A model generated the notes under the pieces. It saw only the letters and a program-made list of their open reading frames with translations, searched no databases and had not been told where the DNA came from. Both the position numbers and the translations under genes were made by a program. A stretch of 45,935 nucleotides of DNA from Planctomycetota bacterium (GTDB taxonomy: Bacteria > Planctomycetota > UBA1135 > GCA-002686595), in the NCBI GenBank assembly GCA_016795245.1, contig JAEUIA010000128.1, positions 1 to 45,935 on the forward strand, given 5' to 3'. The number at the start of each line of letters is the position of its first letter. The stretch's first letter is position 1. Positions 25,184-33,579 of this stretch are shown here, piece after piece.

Positions 25184-25200
25184 GCGCCAATTGCGCTCAA
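25180..25200. terminator. Hairpin shared by two convergent genes
   Basis: TTGAGCGC (25180-25187) pairs perfectly with GCGCTCAA (25193-25200) around a five-base loop. It spans both stop codons of the convergent DnaJ-like and TMTC-like genes. No T-run follows, so it may act as a bidirectional stop or simply an RNA end structure. Part of the symmetry follows trivially from facing TGA codons. Confidence 0.4.
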
Positions 25201-27263
25201 CGGGCGCGAAAGGCGCGACCGGCACGGTGTTCCGCGAGCTGCAACTCCAGGCGCGGAAGCACGCCTGAGTCGCCCTGACTCCGAGCGAGTTCGATCGCCT
25301 GCGTGACAGCGGCGACGGCTTCGTCTAGACGCCCGACTTCCGCGTAGGCACCCGCGAGTGCACTGAACATCACCGGAAAGGGTTCGGTCGCCGTGTCGCG
25401 TGCGCGCTCCGCGCACCGCAGCGCTTCAGCGCCGTTGCGATGCGCGGCATCGGGATGCGTGCCGCGGATCAGCGCGATCGTGACGAGTGTGTCGATGTCG
25501 TTCGGCAACGCCTCCAGCAGGCGGCGGTAGTCGGCGATCGCGGCCTCGATGTCGCCGCGCTGCATGTGCGTGAGTGCGGACCCACGCCGAGTCTCGATGT
25601 CGTTCGGATCCAGAGCGAGCGCGACCGCGAGTTCCTTCTGCGCTTCTTCGAAACGCCCGACCTGCAGCAACACTCGACCCAGGACGGAATGTGCGCGCGC
25701 ATTGGATGGATCGAGCGCGACGGCACGTTCGAGCGGCAGAACCGCATCCGTGTACCGCCCGGCATCGTGCAGCGCCGAACCCCAATTCAGGTAGACGTCG
25801 AATCGCGGCTCGGTCTCGACCGCGATTTCGAACTGGGCGGCCGCCTCGTCGAAGCGTCCCGCGCGCGCCAGAGCGCAACCCAGGTTGTTGCGGCCGTTCG
25901 GAAACCACGGATAGAGCTCCAGCGAGCGGCGGTAGTGCAAAGCCGCCCCATCGAAGTCGCCGGCTTCGAGCAGCGCGTCCGCGTAGATCTTCTCGGCCGT
26001 CGTGTTGTCGCTCGTCACCCGCAGCGTGTGCTCGAACAGGGTCTTGGTGTCCTTCCACAGGGCCACCTGCGCGCGCGTGAGCGCGAACAGGGTGACGCAA
26101 GCTGCGCACCCGGCGGCGATCACGGAAAGGCGCAGTTTGGGCCGGCGCGACACCAGGTCGCCGAGCTCGTACGACAACGCGATCGCGATTCCGATGAGCG
26201 GCAGATAGGTGTAGCGGTCGGCGTGCGATTGACTGCCGACCTGCACGAGGCCGATCACCGGTACGAGCATGCCCAGGTACCACAGCCAGCCGAGGGTGAG
26301 GTGCGGGCGCGTATGCCGAACGCGCCACACGCAGACCGTGACCGCGGCGATCCCGAGGAGCGACAGCAAGGGCAGCGTGTACGAGAGCTCGCGCGCGTAC
26401 GGGTACGCCGGGGCCAGATCGTGCGGGGCAATCGTCAGCCACAGGTAGCGCGCGTACGCAGTGAGCGCGGTGTAGAGGCGTGCCGGGAGCGGATTGTCCT
26501 GCAGGTTGGTGGTGGCTCCGCTCGACGACTGCGCGACGACGGTGATCACGATCGAGGCGACCATCGCTGCGAAAAGCGGCCACTTTTCGCGCACGCGCTC
26601 CCGCAGGGGCTCCACACGCGCGAGCGGCCACACGTCCAGCAACAGCAGCACGAACGGCACCGTCACGAGCATCGGCTTCGCCAGCAGTCCAAGCACCAGC
26701 GCCGCGACCGTGCACGCTCGTCGGGCCGCGCTCGGTCGCTCCAATTGCGCCTTGTAGGCCCACAACGTGAGCAAGAAGAAGAACGCGCTGAGCACGTCCT
26801 TGCGCTCGGAGATCCAGGCGACGGATTCCACGCGCAAGGGATGCAAGGCGAAGAGTACCGCGACGCCTGCGGCGGCAAAGAAGCGGCGCGTGTAGAGGAA
26901 CAGCACGTGCAGGAGCAGGCAGGCATTCACGACGTGCAACACCAGGTTCTCGGCGTGCGGCCCGCGCGGCGAAAGGCCGTACAGCTCGACGTCGAGCATG
27001 TGCGACAGGGACGTCAGCGGATGCCAGTTCCCGACGTGGAACTGGCTGAGGAACCAGGTGAAGCCCTCCCAGGTCAGTCCGGCGCGGACGTGCGGGTTGT
27101 CGGTGACGTACTCGTGGTCGTCGTAGAAGATCCAACCGTTTTCGAGCACGCCCACGAAAGCGGCGAAGGTCACCAGCGCCAGGGCGATCAGCGTCCAACG
27201 GCGCACGGAAGCGGGGGGGGTATCCCGCGCGACACGCGTTGATTCCTGAGCGGCCGTCTGCAT
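25197..27263 (-). CDS. TMTC-like GT-C membrane protein with TPR repeats
   Basis: A 688-aa protein. Residues 1-400 are multi-spanning membrane with the conserved first loop (FYDDHEYVTDNPHVRAGLTW, then NWHPLTSLSHMLD) and HPLRVESVAWISERKDVLSA, characteristic of bacterial relatives of TMTC O-mannosyltransferases. Residues 430-680 hold about six tetratricopeptide repeats (for example YADALLEAGDFDGAALHYRR). GT-C enzymes use lipid-linked sugars to glycosylate secreted proteins; that activity is inferred, not shown. The ATG at 27263 has no ribosome site and a TAGATT nine bases upstream. The large secreted protein encoded next to it could be a substrate, but this is speculation. Confidence 0.75.
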   Translation of the reverse strand: MQTAAQESTRVARDTPPASVRRWTLIALALVTFAAFVGVLENGWIFYDDHEYVTDNPHVRAGLTWEGFTWFLSQFHVGNWHPLTSLSHMLDVELYGLSPRGPHAENLVLHVVNACLLLHVLFLYTRRFFAAAGVAVLFALHPLRVESVAWISERKDVLSAFFFLLTLWAYKAQLERPSAARRACTVAALVLGLLAKPMLVTVPFVLLLLDVWPLARVEPLRERVREKWPLFAAMVASIVITVVAQSSSGATTNLQDNPLPARLYTALTAYARYLWLTIAPHDLAPAYPYARELSYTLPLLSLLGIAAVTVCVWRVRHTRPHLTLGWLWYLGMLVPVIGLVQVGSQSHADRYTYLPLIGIAIALSYELGDLVSRRPKLRLSVIAAGCAACVTLFALTRAQVALWKDTKTLFEHTLRVTSDNTTAEKIYADALLEAGDFDGAALHYRRSLELYPWFPNGRNNLGCALARAGRFDEAAAQFEIAVETEPRFDVYLNWGSALHDAGRYTDAVLPLERAVALDPSNARAHSVLGRVLLQVGRFEEAQKELAVALALDPNDIETRRGSALTHMQRGDIEAAIADYRRLLEALPNDIDTLVTIALIRGTHPDAAHRNGAEALRCAERARDTATEPFPVMFSALAGAYAEVGRLDEAVAAVTQAIELARSQGDSGVLPRLELQLAEHRAGRAFRAR

Positions 27264-27272
27264 CGCGCGACC

Positions 27273-27278
27273 AATCTA
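27273..27278 (-). promoter_or_regulatory. -10-like element before the TMTC-like gene
   Basis: On the minus strand this is TAGATT, followed by nine bases and then the ATG at 27263. The hexamer and the spacing are identical to those before hutI, and again no ribosome site or -35 is visible. This suggests a leaderless transcript. Confidence 0.4.
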
Positions 27279-27334
27279 CTGCGCGCCTGCTCCACTGCGG
27301 CACGGTTCGCGGCGGAACACAAGCCGGCAATGCA

Positions 27335-27402
27335 GCGGGCGGCGTTGCTCGCGCAACACCGCCCGCTTTGGACTCGTCCGTCGCGCATCACGCGCGACGG
27401 AC
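27335..27402 (-). terminator. Tandem hairpins after the secreted repeat protein gene
   Basis: The first structure downstream of the stop at 27417 is an 11-bp perfect stem (27376-27386 with 27392-27402, loop ATCAC), 14 bases past the gene. A second follows: 27335-27342 with 27359-27366, continued by 27344-27348 with 27353-27357 after a single mismatch, around a TCGC loop. On the minus strand no T-run follows; on the plus strand the second is followed by TTT. They probably end the transcript before the next promoter. Confidence 0.55.
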
Positions 27403-27416
27403 ATCAGCGTCAGAGA

Positions 27417-30400
27417 TCAGGGAATCCAGATCACCGACAGGCCGTTCGTGAGGTTCGAGTTCGAACCACACGGCAGCGGCGTATCACGGTGCCACGCCTG
27501 GTAGTTCCGCACTCCACCCGTCGGCGGGACGCCGCCGCGGATGTGGACCGCCGGCTCGGCGCCGACCGGGTAGGCCAGCGTGCTGCCGGTGTACGGCTTG
27601 ATGGCCATACGCACGATCGCACCGTCGACACACAGCTTGCCGTCTTGGAACGGCACGCTCTGTTGGGCCGTGCCTTGGAAGAACAGCACGAAGCTGTTTC
27701 CGAACGGCGGGATGGGCAGGTTGCTCAGGTTGAGCACCAGTCCGTCCGCGCTGACCTGCGTCAAGCCCGAGCCGACCAGGGTTGAGCCCAGACCGCCCGA
27801 GTTGAGGCAGCCCTGGCCCGAACCTGTCACCGAGTTGTTGAGGCACGGGCAGCCCGAGTAGCCGAAGCAGTACGGCGTGCCGCCGTTCACTTCGCACTCG
27901 TCGGGGATGCCGTTCGAGTTGGCGTCCATGCTGGTCGCGTTGGCGATATCGCACGAGTCCGGAATGCCGTTCAAGTTGCAGTCCGGGGCACCGAGCGCGA
28001 TCGCGCAGACGTCACCGATGTTGTCGTTGTCGCAATCGGCCTGAGCCGGGTTCGCGATCGCGACGCAGTTGTCGCAGGCATCGCCCACGCCGTCGTTGTC
28101 GAGGTCGAGCTGGGTCGCGTTCGGAACCGTGACGCAGTTGTCGACGCAGTCGGCCACGCCGTCTCCGTCACCGTCGGTGTCGGGGTTGCCGCAACCGCAC
28201 TGACCCGGAGCGATCTTGAGCGGATCGTTCGGGCAGCCGTCGTTGCAATCCGCCGTACCGTCGAGGTCCGTGTCGGTGTCCGCCACACCGCAACCGCACT
28301 GACCCGGAGCGACCTTGAGCGGGTCGTTCGGGCAGCCGTCGTTGCAGTCCGGCGTGCCGTCGAGGTCCGTGTCGGTGTCAGCCACACCGCAACCGCAGAT
28401 ACCCGGCGCGATCTTCAGCGGATCGTTCGGGCAGCCGTCGTTGCAGTCCGGCGTACCGTCGAGGTCCGTGTCGGTGTCAGCCACACCGCAGCCACAGATA
28501 CCCGGCGCGATCTTGAGCGGATCGTTCGGGCAGCCGTCGAGGCAGTCCGGCGTTCCGTCGAGGTCGGTGTCCGTCTGGGTCAGGGTGTAGCTGACCGTGA
28601 AAGCCGCTCCGCCGCCCGGAGCGACCGTCAGCGGACCATTGGTAGCGACGCGAATCAGGTACGTCGTGTTCGCGACCACCGCGAAGCCGGTGATCTCGGA
28701 ACCCGGCGTGCAGCCGACCGGGCCGTCCTGGTTGCAAGCCAGCTGTCCGCTGGTCGCCGCCGGGCAGGCCGAGTGAATCGACAACACCGTGTCGAAGGCA
28801 CCGCACGTGTCGATGGCGAGCGTGCCGTCGCAGACGGGCGTGATGCTGTACCACGTGTCGTAGTGCGTGTAGGTCGTCGCGCAGCTCGCGAGACCGGTCG
28901 ATGTCAGCGTCGTCGAGTTGTCACCCGTCGCGCCGGCGTTCGTGCCGTTCACCGAGCCCGAGAGACCGACGAGGGCCTGGGCATTCGTGCACAGATCGTT
29001 TGCGGGAGTCGGCTGGCAAACGATGTTCAAGGTGAAGTCGCCGAGGCTCGTTGCCCCGAAGCCGTGCACCAGGATGAAGTAGTCCTGACCGAGGACCGTC
29101 TGGAATCCGACCTTCGAGTGGAAGGGCGAGCCCTGGACGTCATCGTTCACGGTGACGCACGTGAGGGCGCCGCACGTGCCGGTGAAGACCGTGATGCTCG
29201 TGTCGTACGTCGCCACCAAGGTATCAGCGTAGACCGTGTCGCCCGTTCCGACGATGCGGTACCACACACCTGCGGAGTTGACGGCGAAGTTCTGGCCGCC
29301 CTCGGCGTTGCCCACACCGTCGCAGGTCAGCGGAACGCCGGCCAACTCGAGCGTTGCGCCCGTCGTCGTGCCGATCGTGGCCGAGCCGCAGCTGACGAGC
29401 TGCGCGTTGGCGCAGTCGTCGTTCGCCGGCGGGAGCACGGTGACGATGCTGTGCAGCGTGTAGCCTGCACCGCCCAGACCCTTGTCGCTGATGCGCACGC
29501 GCAAGGAGGCGCCGGGCGCCACGATGATGCCGGGGAGGCAAGACGCAGTGGCGCCGCAAGGCGTGCCGCCGCAATCGTCGTTGCAAGCGAGCTCAGTGCC
29601 GCCGCAGGCGTCGTAGACCGAGAGCGCCGAGTCGAACGTCGTGCCGCACGTGTCGAACGCGATGCTGCGCGGCGTCAGGCCCGTGTTGGTGTACGAGAAC
29701 CAGACGTCCTTCGACGCCGCGCCGCCCGGATCACACGAGGCGGTGCCGTCGTTGCTGGCGAAGGCAACGCTGCCCGTCGCCGTGCCGCCCCCGACCGGGA
29801 TCACACTCGCGGTCGCGCAGTTGTCGTTGCCCGGAGCGATGAGCGGTGCACCGGCTTGGACGGTGAACTGGAACCACAGGAGTTCGTACGGATTGCCCGC
29901 GGCGAGGACCGCCGGCTCCTGATGGATGCCGTTGGAACCCTCGATGCGGAAGTTCCAGGTCTGTGCCGTCGTCGCGGACGAGCTGCGGACGATGGAGCCC
30001 GGGAAGTCCATGATCGAGGAGGGGAAGTCCTCATCCGGCGCGAAGGGGAAGTTCCAGGCTGTGTTGCTGCTGCCGACGGCCAGGTAGTACGTGCCCGGGG
30101 CGAACGTGCGGATGATCCGCGATTGCAGCGTGGGGCCGACGGGACCTTCGTCGTCGTTGTTGAAGCCCGGGATCGCGTCGAGGTTCGAGTCGAACACGTG
30201 GATGTCCGTATCCGCCGTCGTCTCGCCGACGGTGGTGATCGTGATCGGGTTGGCGCTCTCGAAGGAGGGCGCGACGACCGTGAACGGCACGGTCGAGGTC
30301 GACATCGTGGCGATGTACGCCGCGGTCGTCGTCGTGGTGCCCTGGACGCGGTAGTAGATCTCCTCTTGCTTGCCGAAGCCGTACCACTGGTTGAAGCGCG

Positions 30401-30815
30401 GCGGCGTCGTGGTCGTGGAAGTCGCCTGGATGCTGTTGTCCGCCGTGCCGGGAGTACCACCGGTCGAGGCCGTGCCCGTCGCGCCCGTCTGGTTCAGGCC
30501 GCGAATCGTGCCGGAGTGACCGGTCGTCGTCGACGTCGTCAAAGCCAGGCGGTGGCGGTAGATGCCGAGCGGCAGCGCTCCGGTCTGCACACGGAACACG
30601 TCCGAGGTCGTGATCAGCGTACTCGCTGTCGCGACCGACGTGCCCGTCGATGTACCCGTGATGGTGTCACCACTCACGATGCCGACGACGGCGGTCGCCT
30701 CCGCCTTCACACTGTTCGGCTCGATTTCGGGGAAGTTGGTTTGGGCTTGGGCCAGAGTCGTGCTCAACGTCAGAGCAGCGACAATCATCCAAACCTTCGA
30801 ACACAAGACTCTCAT
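27417..30815 (-). CDS. Large secreted repeat protein, planctomycete type
   Basis: About 1132 aa. The signal peptide MRVLCSKVWMIVAALTLS ends near AQAQ (residue 25). Residues about 320-740 hold several PPC-like beta-sandwich domains recognisable by FDTCGTTFDSALSVYDACGG-type strands (twice or more). Then come four 33-residue repeats (DTDLDGTPDCNDGCPNDPLK plus a Cys/Gly-rich tail) resembling calcium-binding thrombospondin type-3 repeats, more Asp-rich repeats and two DCNxNGIPDxCD-type units, and a C-terminal module of about 110 residues with FGNSFVLFFQGTAQQSVPF. The start at ATG 30815 has GAGGA upstream. It is likely a surface or extracellular protein of unknown role; no enzymatic domain was seen. 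Confidence 0.8.
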   Translation of the reverse strand: MRVLCSKVWMIVAALTLSTTLAQAQTNFPEIEPNSVKAEATAVVGIVSGDTITGTSTGTSVATASTLITTSDVFRVQTGALPLGIYRHRLALTTSTTTGHSGTIRGLNQTGATGTASTGGTPGTADNSIQATSTTTTPPRFNQWYGFGKQEEIYYRVQGTTTTTAAYIATMSTSTVPFTVVAPSFESANPITITTVGETTADTDIHVFDSNLDAIPGFNNDDEGPVGPTLQSRIIRTFAPGTYYLAVGSSNTAWNFPFAPDEDFPSSIMDFPGSIVRSSSATTAQTWNFRIEGSNGIHQEPAVLAAGNPYELLWFQFTVQAGAPLIAPGNDNCATASVIPVGGGTATGSVAFASNDGTASCDPGGAASKDVWFSYTNTGLTPRSIAFDTCGTTFDSALSVYDACGGTELACNDDCGGTPCGATASCLPGIIVAPGASLRVRISDKGLGGAGYTLHSIVTVLPPANDDCANAQLVSCGSATIGTTTGATLELAGVPLTCDGVGNAEGGQNFAVNSAGVWYRIVGTGDTVYADTLVATYDTSITVFTGTCGALTCVTVNDDVQGSPFHSKVGFQTVLGQDYFILVHGFGATSLGDFTLNIVCQPTPANDLCTNAQALVGLSGSVNGTNAGATGDNSTTLTSTGLASCATTYTHYDTWYSITPVCDGTLAIDTCGAFDTVLSIHSACPAATSGQLACNQDGPVGCTPGSEITGFAVVANTTYLIRVATNGPLTVAPGGGAAFTVSYTLTQTDTDLDGTPDCLDGCPNDPLKIAPGICGCGVADTDTDLDGTPDCNDGCPNDPLKIAPGICGCGVADTDTDLDGTPDCNDGCPNDPLKVAPGQCGCGVADTDTDLDGTADCNDGCPNDPLKIAPGQCGCGNPDTDGDGDGVADCVDNCVTVPNATQLDLDNDGVGDACDNCVAIANPAQADCDNDNIGDVCAIALGAPDCNLNGIPDSCDIANATSMDANSNGIPDECEVNGGTPYCFGYSGCPCLNNSVTGSGQGCLNSGGLGSTLVGSGLTQVSADGLVLNLSNLPIPPFGNSFVLFFQGTAQQSVPFQDGKLCVDGAIVRMAIKPYTGSTLAYPVGAEPAVHIRGGVPPTGGVRNYQAWHRDTPLPCGSNSNLTNGLSVIWIP
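28170..28570 (-). repeat. Four 99-bp tandem repeats inside the secreted protein gene
   Basis: The segment GGGCAGCCGT recurs at 28231, 28330, 28429 and 28528, spaced exactly 99 bases, so each unit encodes 33 residues of an Asp/Cys-rich calcium-binding-like repeat. The copies are nearly identical at the DNA level, which points to recent duplication or gene conversion and makes copy number prone to change. Confidence 0.9.
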
Positions 30816-30984
30816 GATGGATCCTCGGATGAAACTTGGGGGAGAGGGCGGCGGTGCAAGTACCGCTGCGGGTTGAAAGACTGAAAACCCGACTGGAACG
30901 GGCTGGGAACGGGGGCGAAGCCCCAAAGAAAATCCTACTCAGAGAAACCGGGAACGGGTGGGGAATCCGGATACCTGAGTTTGT

Positions 30985-31003
30985 GGCTGCGGCGGGAGCA
31001 GCC
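30985..31003 (-). terminator. Weak hairpin after the membrane-anchored protein gene
   Basis: GGCTGC (30985-30990) pairs with GCAGCC (30998-31003) around a seven-base loop, immediately after the stop at 31005. No T-run follows on the minus strand. The 189-base spacer 30816-31004 must also contain the promoter and leader of the secreted protein gene; a short GGGGC/GCCCC hairpin lies at 30912-30924 in that leader. Confidence 0.3.
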
Positions 31004-31004
31004 G

Positions 31005-31619
31005 TCAGCGCCCGGCCGAATCTACAGCTCCCGTAAGCCAATCGAGGCGCCGCCGCGCCTCCTCGAGTTCGGCGTGCTCGCCGGGGTCGATCACGACCAG
31101 GCGGAACACGGCTTCGCCGGTCTCCTTCCTGGTCGAAACCTTGCGCGCCACGGCCAGCTTGCCGGGGGGGGCCAGGCGGCGTGCCAGGCCTTCGGGGTCG
31201 GCGTCCACGCTGTCCACGATTTCCTCGGCCAGGCCCGCAGAGATTTGTTCGTCGACCAGGCGCGTGAGTTCGGATCCGTAGAGCGCGTAGTACTTCTCTT
31301 CCAACTGCACGAGTTCATCCCGCTGGAGTTGGCGCCATTCCTTCATCCAGGGCTCGGAGTCTTCGGTCCGGGGTCGGGCGTCCTGCACGGCGGGCTTGGG
31401 GGCCAGGGGGGGCAAATCCGTTCCCTGACCCGCCTGGGGCGTGCGTGCGGCTGCAGGAACTTCGGTCAGGGTGGTCGTGCCCCGCGCCTCAGGGTCTGGT
31501 ACGAGAGCCGAGGTCGGGTCCGGTTGAACGGGATCGGGCTTAGGTCTCGATCCGGTGGCGTAGTAGGCGATCCCGGCGCCAAGGAGGAGGACGACGAGAA
31601 GGAGTGCGAGGGTCTTCAT
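31005..31619 (-). CDS. Membrane-anchored protein of unknown function
   Basis: A 204-aa protein that I do not recognise. It has one N-terminal hydrophobic helix (about residues 3-22), a Pro/Thr/Ala-rich linker (25-85) and a mostly helical, charged C-terminal part (90-200) with segments such as EWRQLQRDELVQLEEKYYAL. It is probably anchored in the inner membrane with the rest in the periplasm. The ATG at 31619 is the obvious start. It is divergent from the PilZ gene and lies upstream of the large secreted protein; no functional link is established. Confidence 0.7.
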   Translation of the reverse strand: MKTLALLLVVLLLGAGIAYYATGSRPKPDPVQPDPTSALVPDPEARGTTTLTEVPAAARTPQAGQGTDLPPLAPKPAVQDARPRTEDSEPWMKEWRQLQRDELVQLEEKYYALYGSELTRLVDEQISAGLAEEIVDSVDADPEGLARRLAPPGKLAVARKVSTRKETGEAVFRLVVIDPGEHAELEEARRRLDWLTGAVDSAGR

Positions 31620-31784
31620 GGATTCGCCGCCCTGATACGGCCGTTACGGATCCTATCACGGGTTGGGGTACGCGGCAGCCAGCCCTCAAGCCGCGAGCTG
31701 TCCCCGGTCGAAGAAACGGCGGGAATGACCATGGCAGCCGGTAGTCCGGCGGCAGCGAAACGGCCCAGAGCGAGACCAAGCACG

Positions 31785-32069
31785 ATGAAGCGCTTCGACG
31801 ACATGAGCACCGAAACCGGCGAACGCCGCCGTCAACGCCGCGCCACCAACCGCGGGAACGTCAAGCTCCAGGTCGAGACCCAGGAGTTGGAAGGTCACGC
31901 CGACAACGTGTCGCCGACCGGGGTGCTGTTTTTCAGTGAAGGCGATCTGCGCGTGACCGTCGAGATCGACGAAGACGGCAAGACGCGCAAGGTCACCGGC
32001 CGTCTCGTGCGCGCACAGCGCATGCGCGGCGACAGCTTCGGCTGGGCCGTCGAATTCGATCCGGCTTGA
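31785..32069 (+). CDS. Small PilZ-domain protein
   Basis: About 94 aa. After a short lead the sequence has RRQRRATNR, matching the RxxxR motif, and then DNVSPTGV, matching D/NxSxxG; together these bind cyclic di-GMP in PilZ domains. The C terminus RMRGDSFGWAVEFDPA is also typical. Stand-alone PilZ proteins act as c-di-GMP receptors for surface behaviour, though many divergent ones do not bind it. ATG at 31785 is chosen; ATG at 31803 is an alternative. It converges with nuoN. Confidence 0.75.
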   Translation: MKRFDDMSTETGERRRQRRATNRGNVKLQVETQELEGHADNVSPTGVLFFSEGDLRVTVEIDEDGKTRKVTGRLVRAQRMRGDSFGWAVEFDPA

Positions 32070-32077
32070 ACGACGCG

Positions 32078-32101
32078 GCGCTGAAGTACAGGGGTCAGCG
32101 C
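32078..32101. terminator. Small hairpin between nuoN and the PilZ gene
   Basis: GCGCTGA (32078-32084) pairs with TCAGCGC (32095-32101) across a ten-base loop, overlapping the nuoN stop codon. No T-run is present. It may mark the end of the nuo transcript, but the stem is short. Confidence 0.3.
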
Positions 32102-33579
32102 AGCGAGTCGAGGAACCAGGCCGGCACGAGGCCGAGCGCGAGCACCATGACCGCGCACGCGAACGCGACGAGACCGCTCAGCGCTCGCGCTTGCGTCGGC
32201 ACGGGCTTGCCGTCCATCTCGGGTTGCATGTAGAGCGCCACGATCACGCGCAGGTAGTACGCGAGCGCGACGACCGAGAGCACGATGCCGATCAGCGCGA
32301 CCACCAACAGGTCCGAGCGCACGGCCAGCGAGAAGACGAGGTACTTGCCCAGGAATCCGCCGGTCGCGGGAATGCCGCCGAGCGAGAGCATGAACAGCGC
32401 GAGCGCGGCGGCGATGCCCGGTCGTTTCGCTGCCAGGCCCTTGATCGAGTCGATCGTCACCGCTCGGCCAGTCTGCGACTCGAGCATGGTCACGAGTCCG
32501 AACGCGCCGCCGGCCGTGAACACGTACGCCGCCATGTAGAAGAGCACCGCGCGCATGGCTGCGTCCGGACCGGGCTCGCCTTGCAAGGCCGCGATCGCGA
32601 GCAAGAGCGTGCCGGCGTGGGCGACGCCGGAGTAGGCCAGCAAGCGTTTGAGGTCGGTCTGCACGAGCGCGCCGAAGTTTCCGACGGCCATCGTCACGAG
32701 TGCGATCACGGCGGCGAGGTGCTTGCTCTCGTACGGGAGCAGCGCCGCCGCGGCCGGCACCAGGAACGCGAAAGCCGCAGCCTTCGTGCCGGTCGCCATG
32801 AAGGTCGTCACCGGCGCCGGCGCGCCCTGGTAGACATCGGGCACCCACATGTGGAACGGGAAGACGCTGACCTTGAAGAACAAGCTCGCGGCGATGAGTG
32901 CCGCGCCCGCGATGACGAGCGGACCGCCGAGGTCGGCGGGGTTGATCGCCTTGAACGTGAGCGTGCCGGTGCCGGCGTAGACGAGCGCCGAACCGAACAG
33001 GTACGTGGCGGCCGCGAACGCGCCCAACACGAAGTACTTCAAGCCTGCTTCGACCGATTCGCGGCGCGAGCGCTGGAAGGCCGAGAGCGTGTAGAGCGGC
33101 ACCGACAACAGTTCGAGCCCGACGAAGAACACGAGCAGATCGCGCGAGCCGGCCATCAGCACCATGCCGGCGCAGGCGCTCATCATCAGCAGGTCGTGCT
33201 CGCCTTCGAGCGCCGACTCGGCCTTGTAGTAGCGCTGTCCGAAGAGCCACGCGATGAACGTCGCGGCGAGGAACAGCATCGTCCACCAGCCGGTCGTCGA
33301 GTTGGCGACGTAGGTGTCCTCGAACACCCAGGCTTCGGGAGCGCCGATGGTCTTCCACGCGCACCAGCCGGCGACGCCCAGGGTCGCGATGAAGATCAGT
33401 TTGCGCAGGAGCTGCAGGCCCGGAACGATCTCGGCCAGGACCAGCAACAGGATTCCGAAGGACAAGGCCATGAACGGGCCGGTGGCCTGCAGCGTGCGCT
33501 CGCTGAAGATTTCCTCCATCAGGCCCGCCTTCATGATGTCGGCGGTGGTGGTCGAGGCTTGAATCATCGCGGCGATCAT
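32095..33579 (-). CDS. nuoN: NADH-quinone oxidoreductase subunit N
   Basis: Antiporter-like proton-pumping subunit of the membrane arm of complex I. It is 494 aa with about 14 hydrophobic helices. Conserved segments include LLVFFVGLELLSVPLYTL with the transport Glu, LFFKVSVFPFHMWVPDVYQG with the Lys, and TDLKRLLAYSGVAHAG. It is the last gene of the nuo operon and overlaps nuoM by four bases (ATGA). Confidence 0.96.
   Translation of the reverse strand: MIAAMIQASTTTADIMKAGLMEEIFSERTLQATGPFMALSFGILLLVLAEIVPGLQLLRKLIFIATLGVAGWCAWKTIGAPEAWVFEDTYVANSTTGWWTMLFLAATFIAWLFGQRYYKAESALEGEHDLLMMSACAGMVLMAGSRDLLVFFVGLELLSVPLYTLSAFQRSRRESVEAGLKYFVLGAFAAATYLFGSALVYAGTGTLTFKAINPADLGGPLVIAGAALIAASLFFKVSVFPFHMWVPDVYQGAPAPVTTFMATGTKAAAFAFLVPAAAALLPYESKHLAAVIALVTMAVGNFGALVQTDLKRLLAYSGVAHAGTLLLAIAALQGEPGPDAAMRAVLFYMAAYVFTAGGAFGLVTMLESQTGRAVTIDSIKGLAAKRPGIAAALALFMLSLGGIPATGGFLGKYLVFSLAVRSDLLVVALIGIVLSVVALAYYLRVIVALYMQPEMDGKPVPTQARALSGLVAFACAVMVLALGLVPAWFLDSLR

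Noticed and set aside
25440..27242. Plus-strand open frame (600 aa) over the TMTC-like gene
   Set aside because: Low-complexity charged translation, antisense to conserved membrane and TPR motifs.
28773..30884. Plus-strand open frame (703 aa) over the secreted protein gene
   Set aside because: Arg/Val/Ala/Asp-rich translation without domains, exactly antisense to a gene with signal peptide and repeats.
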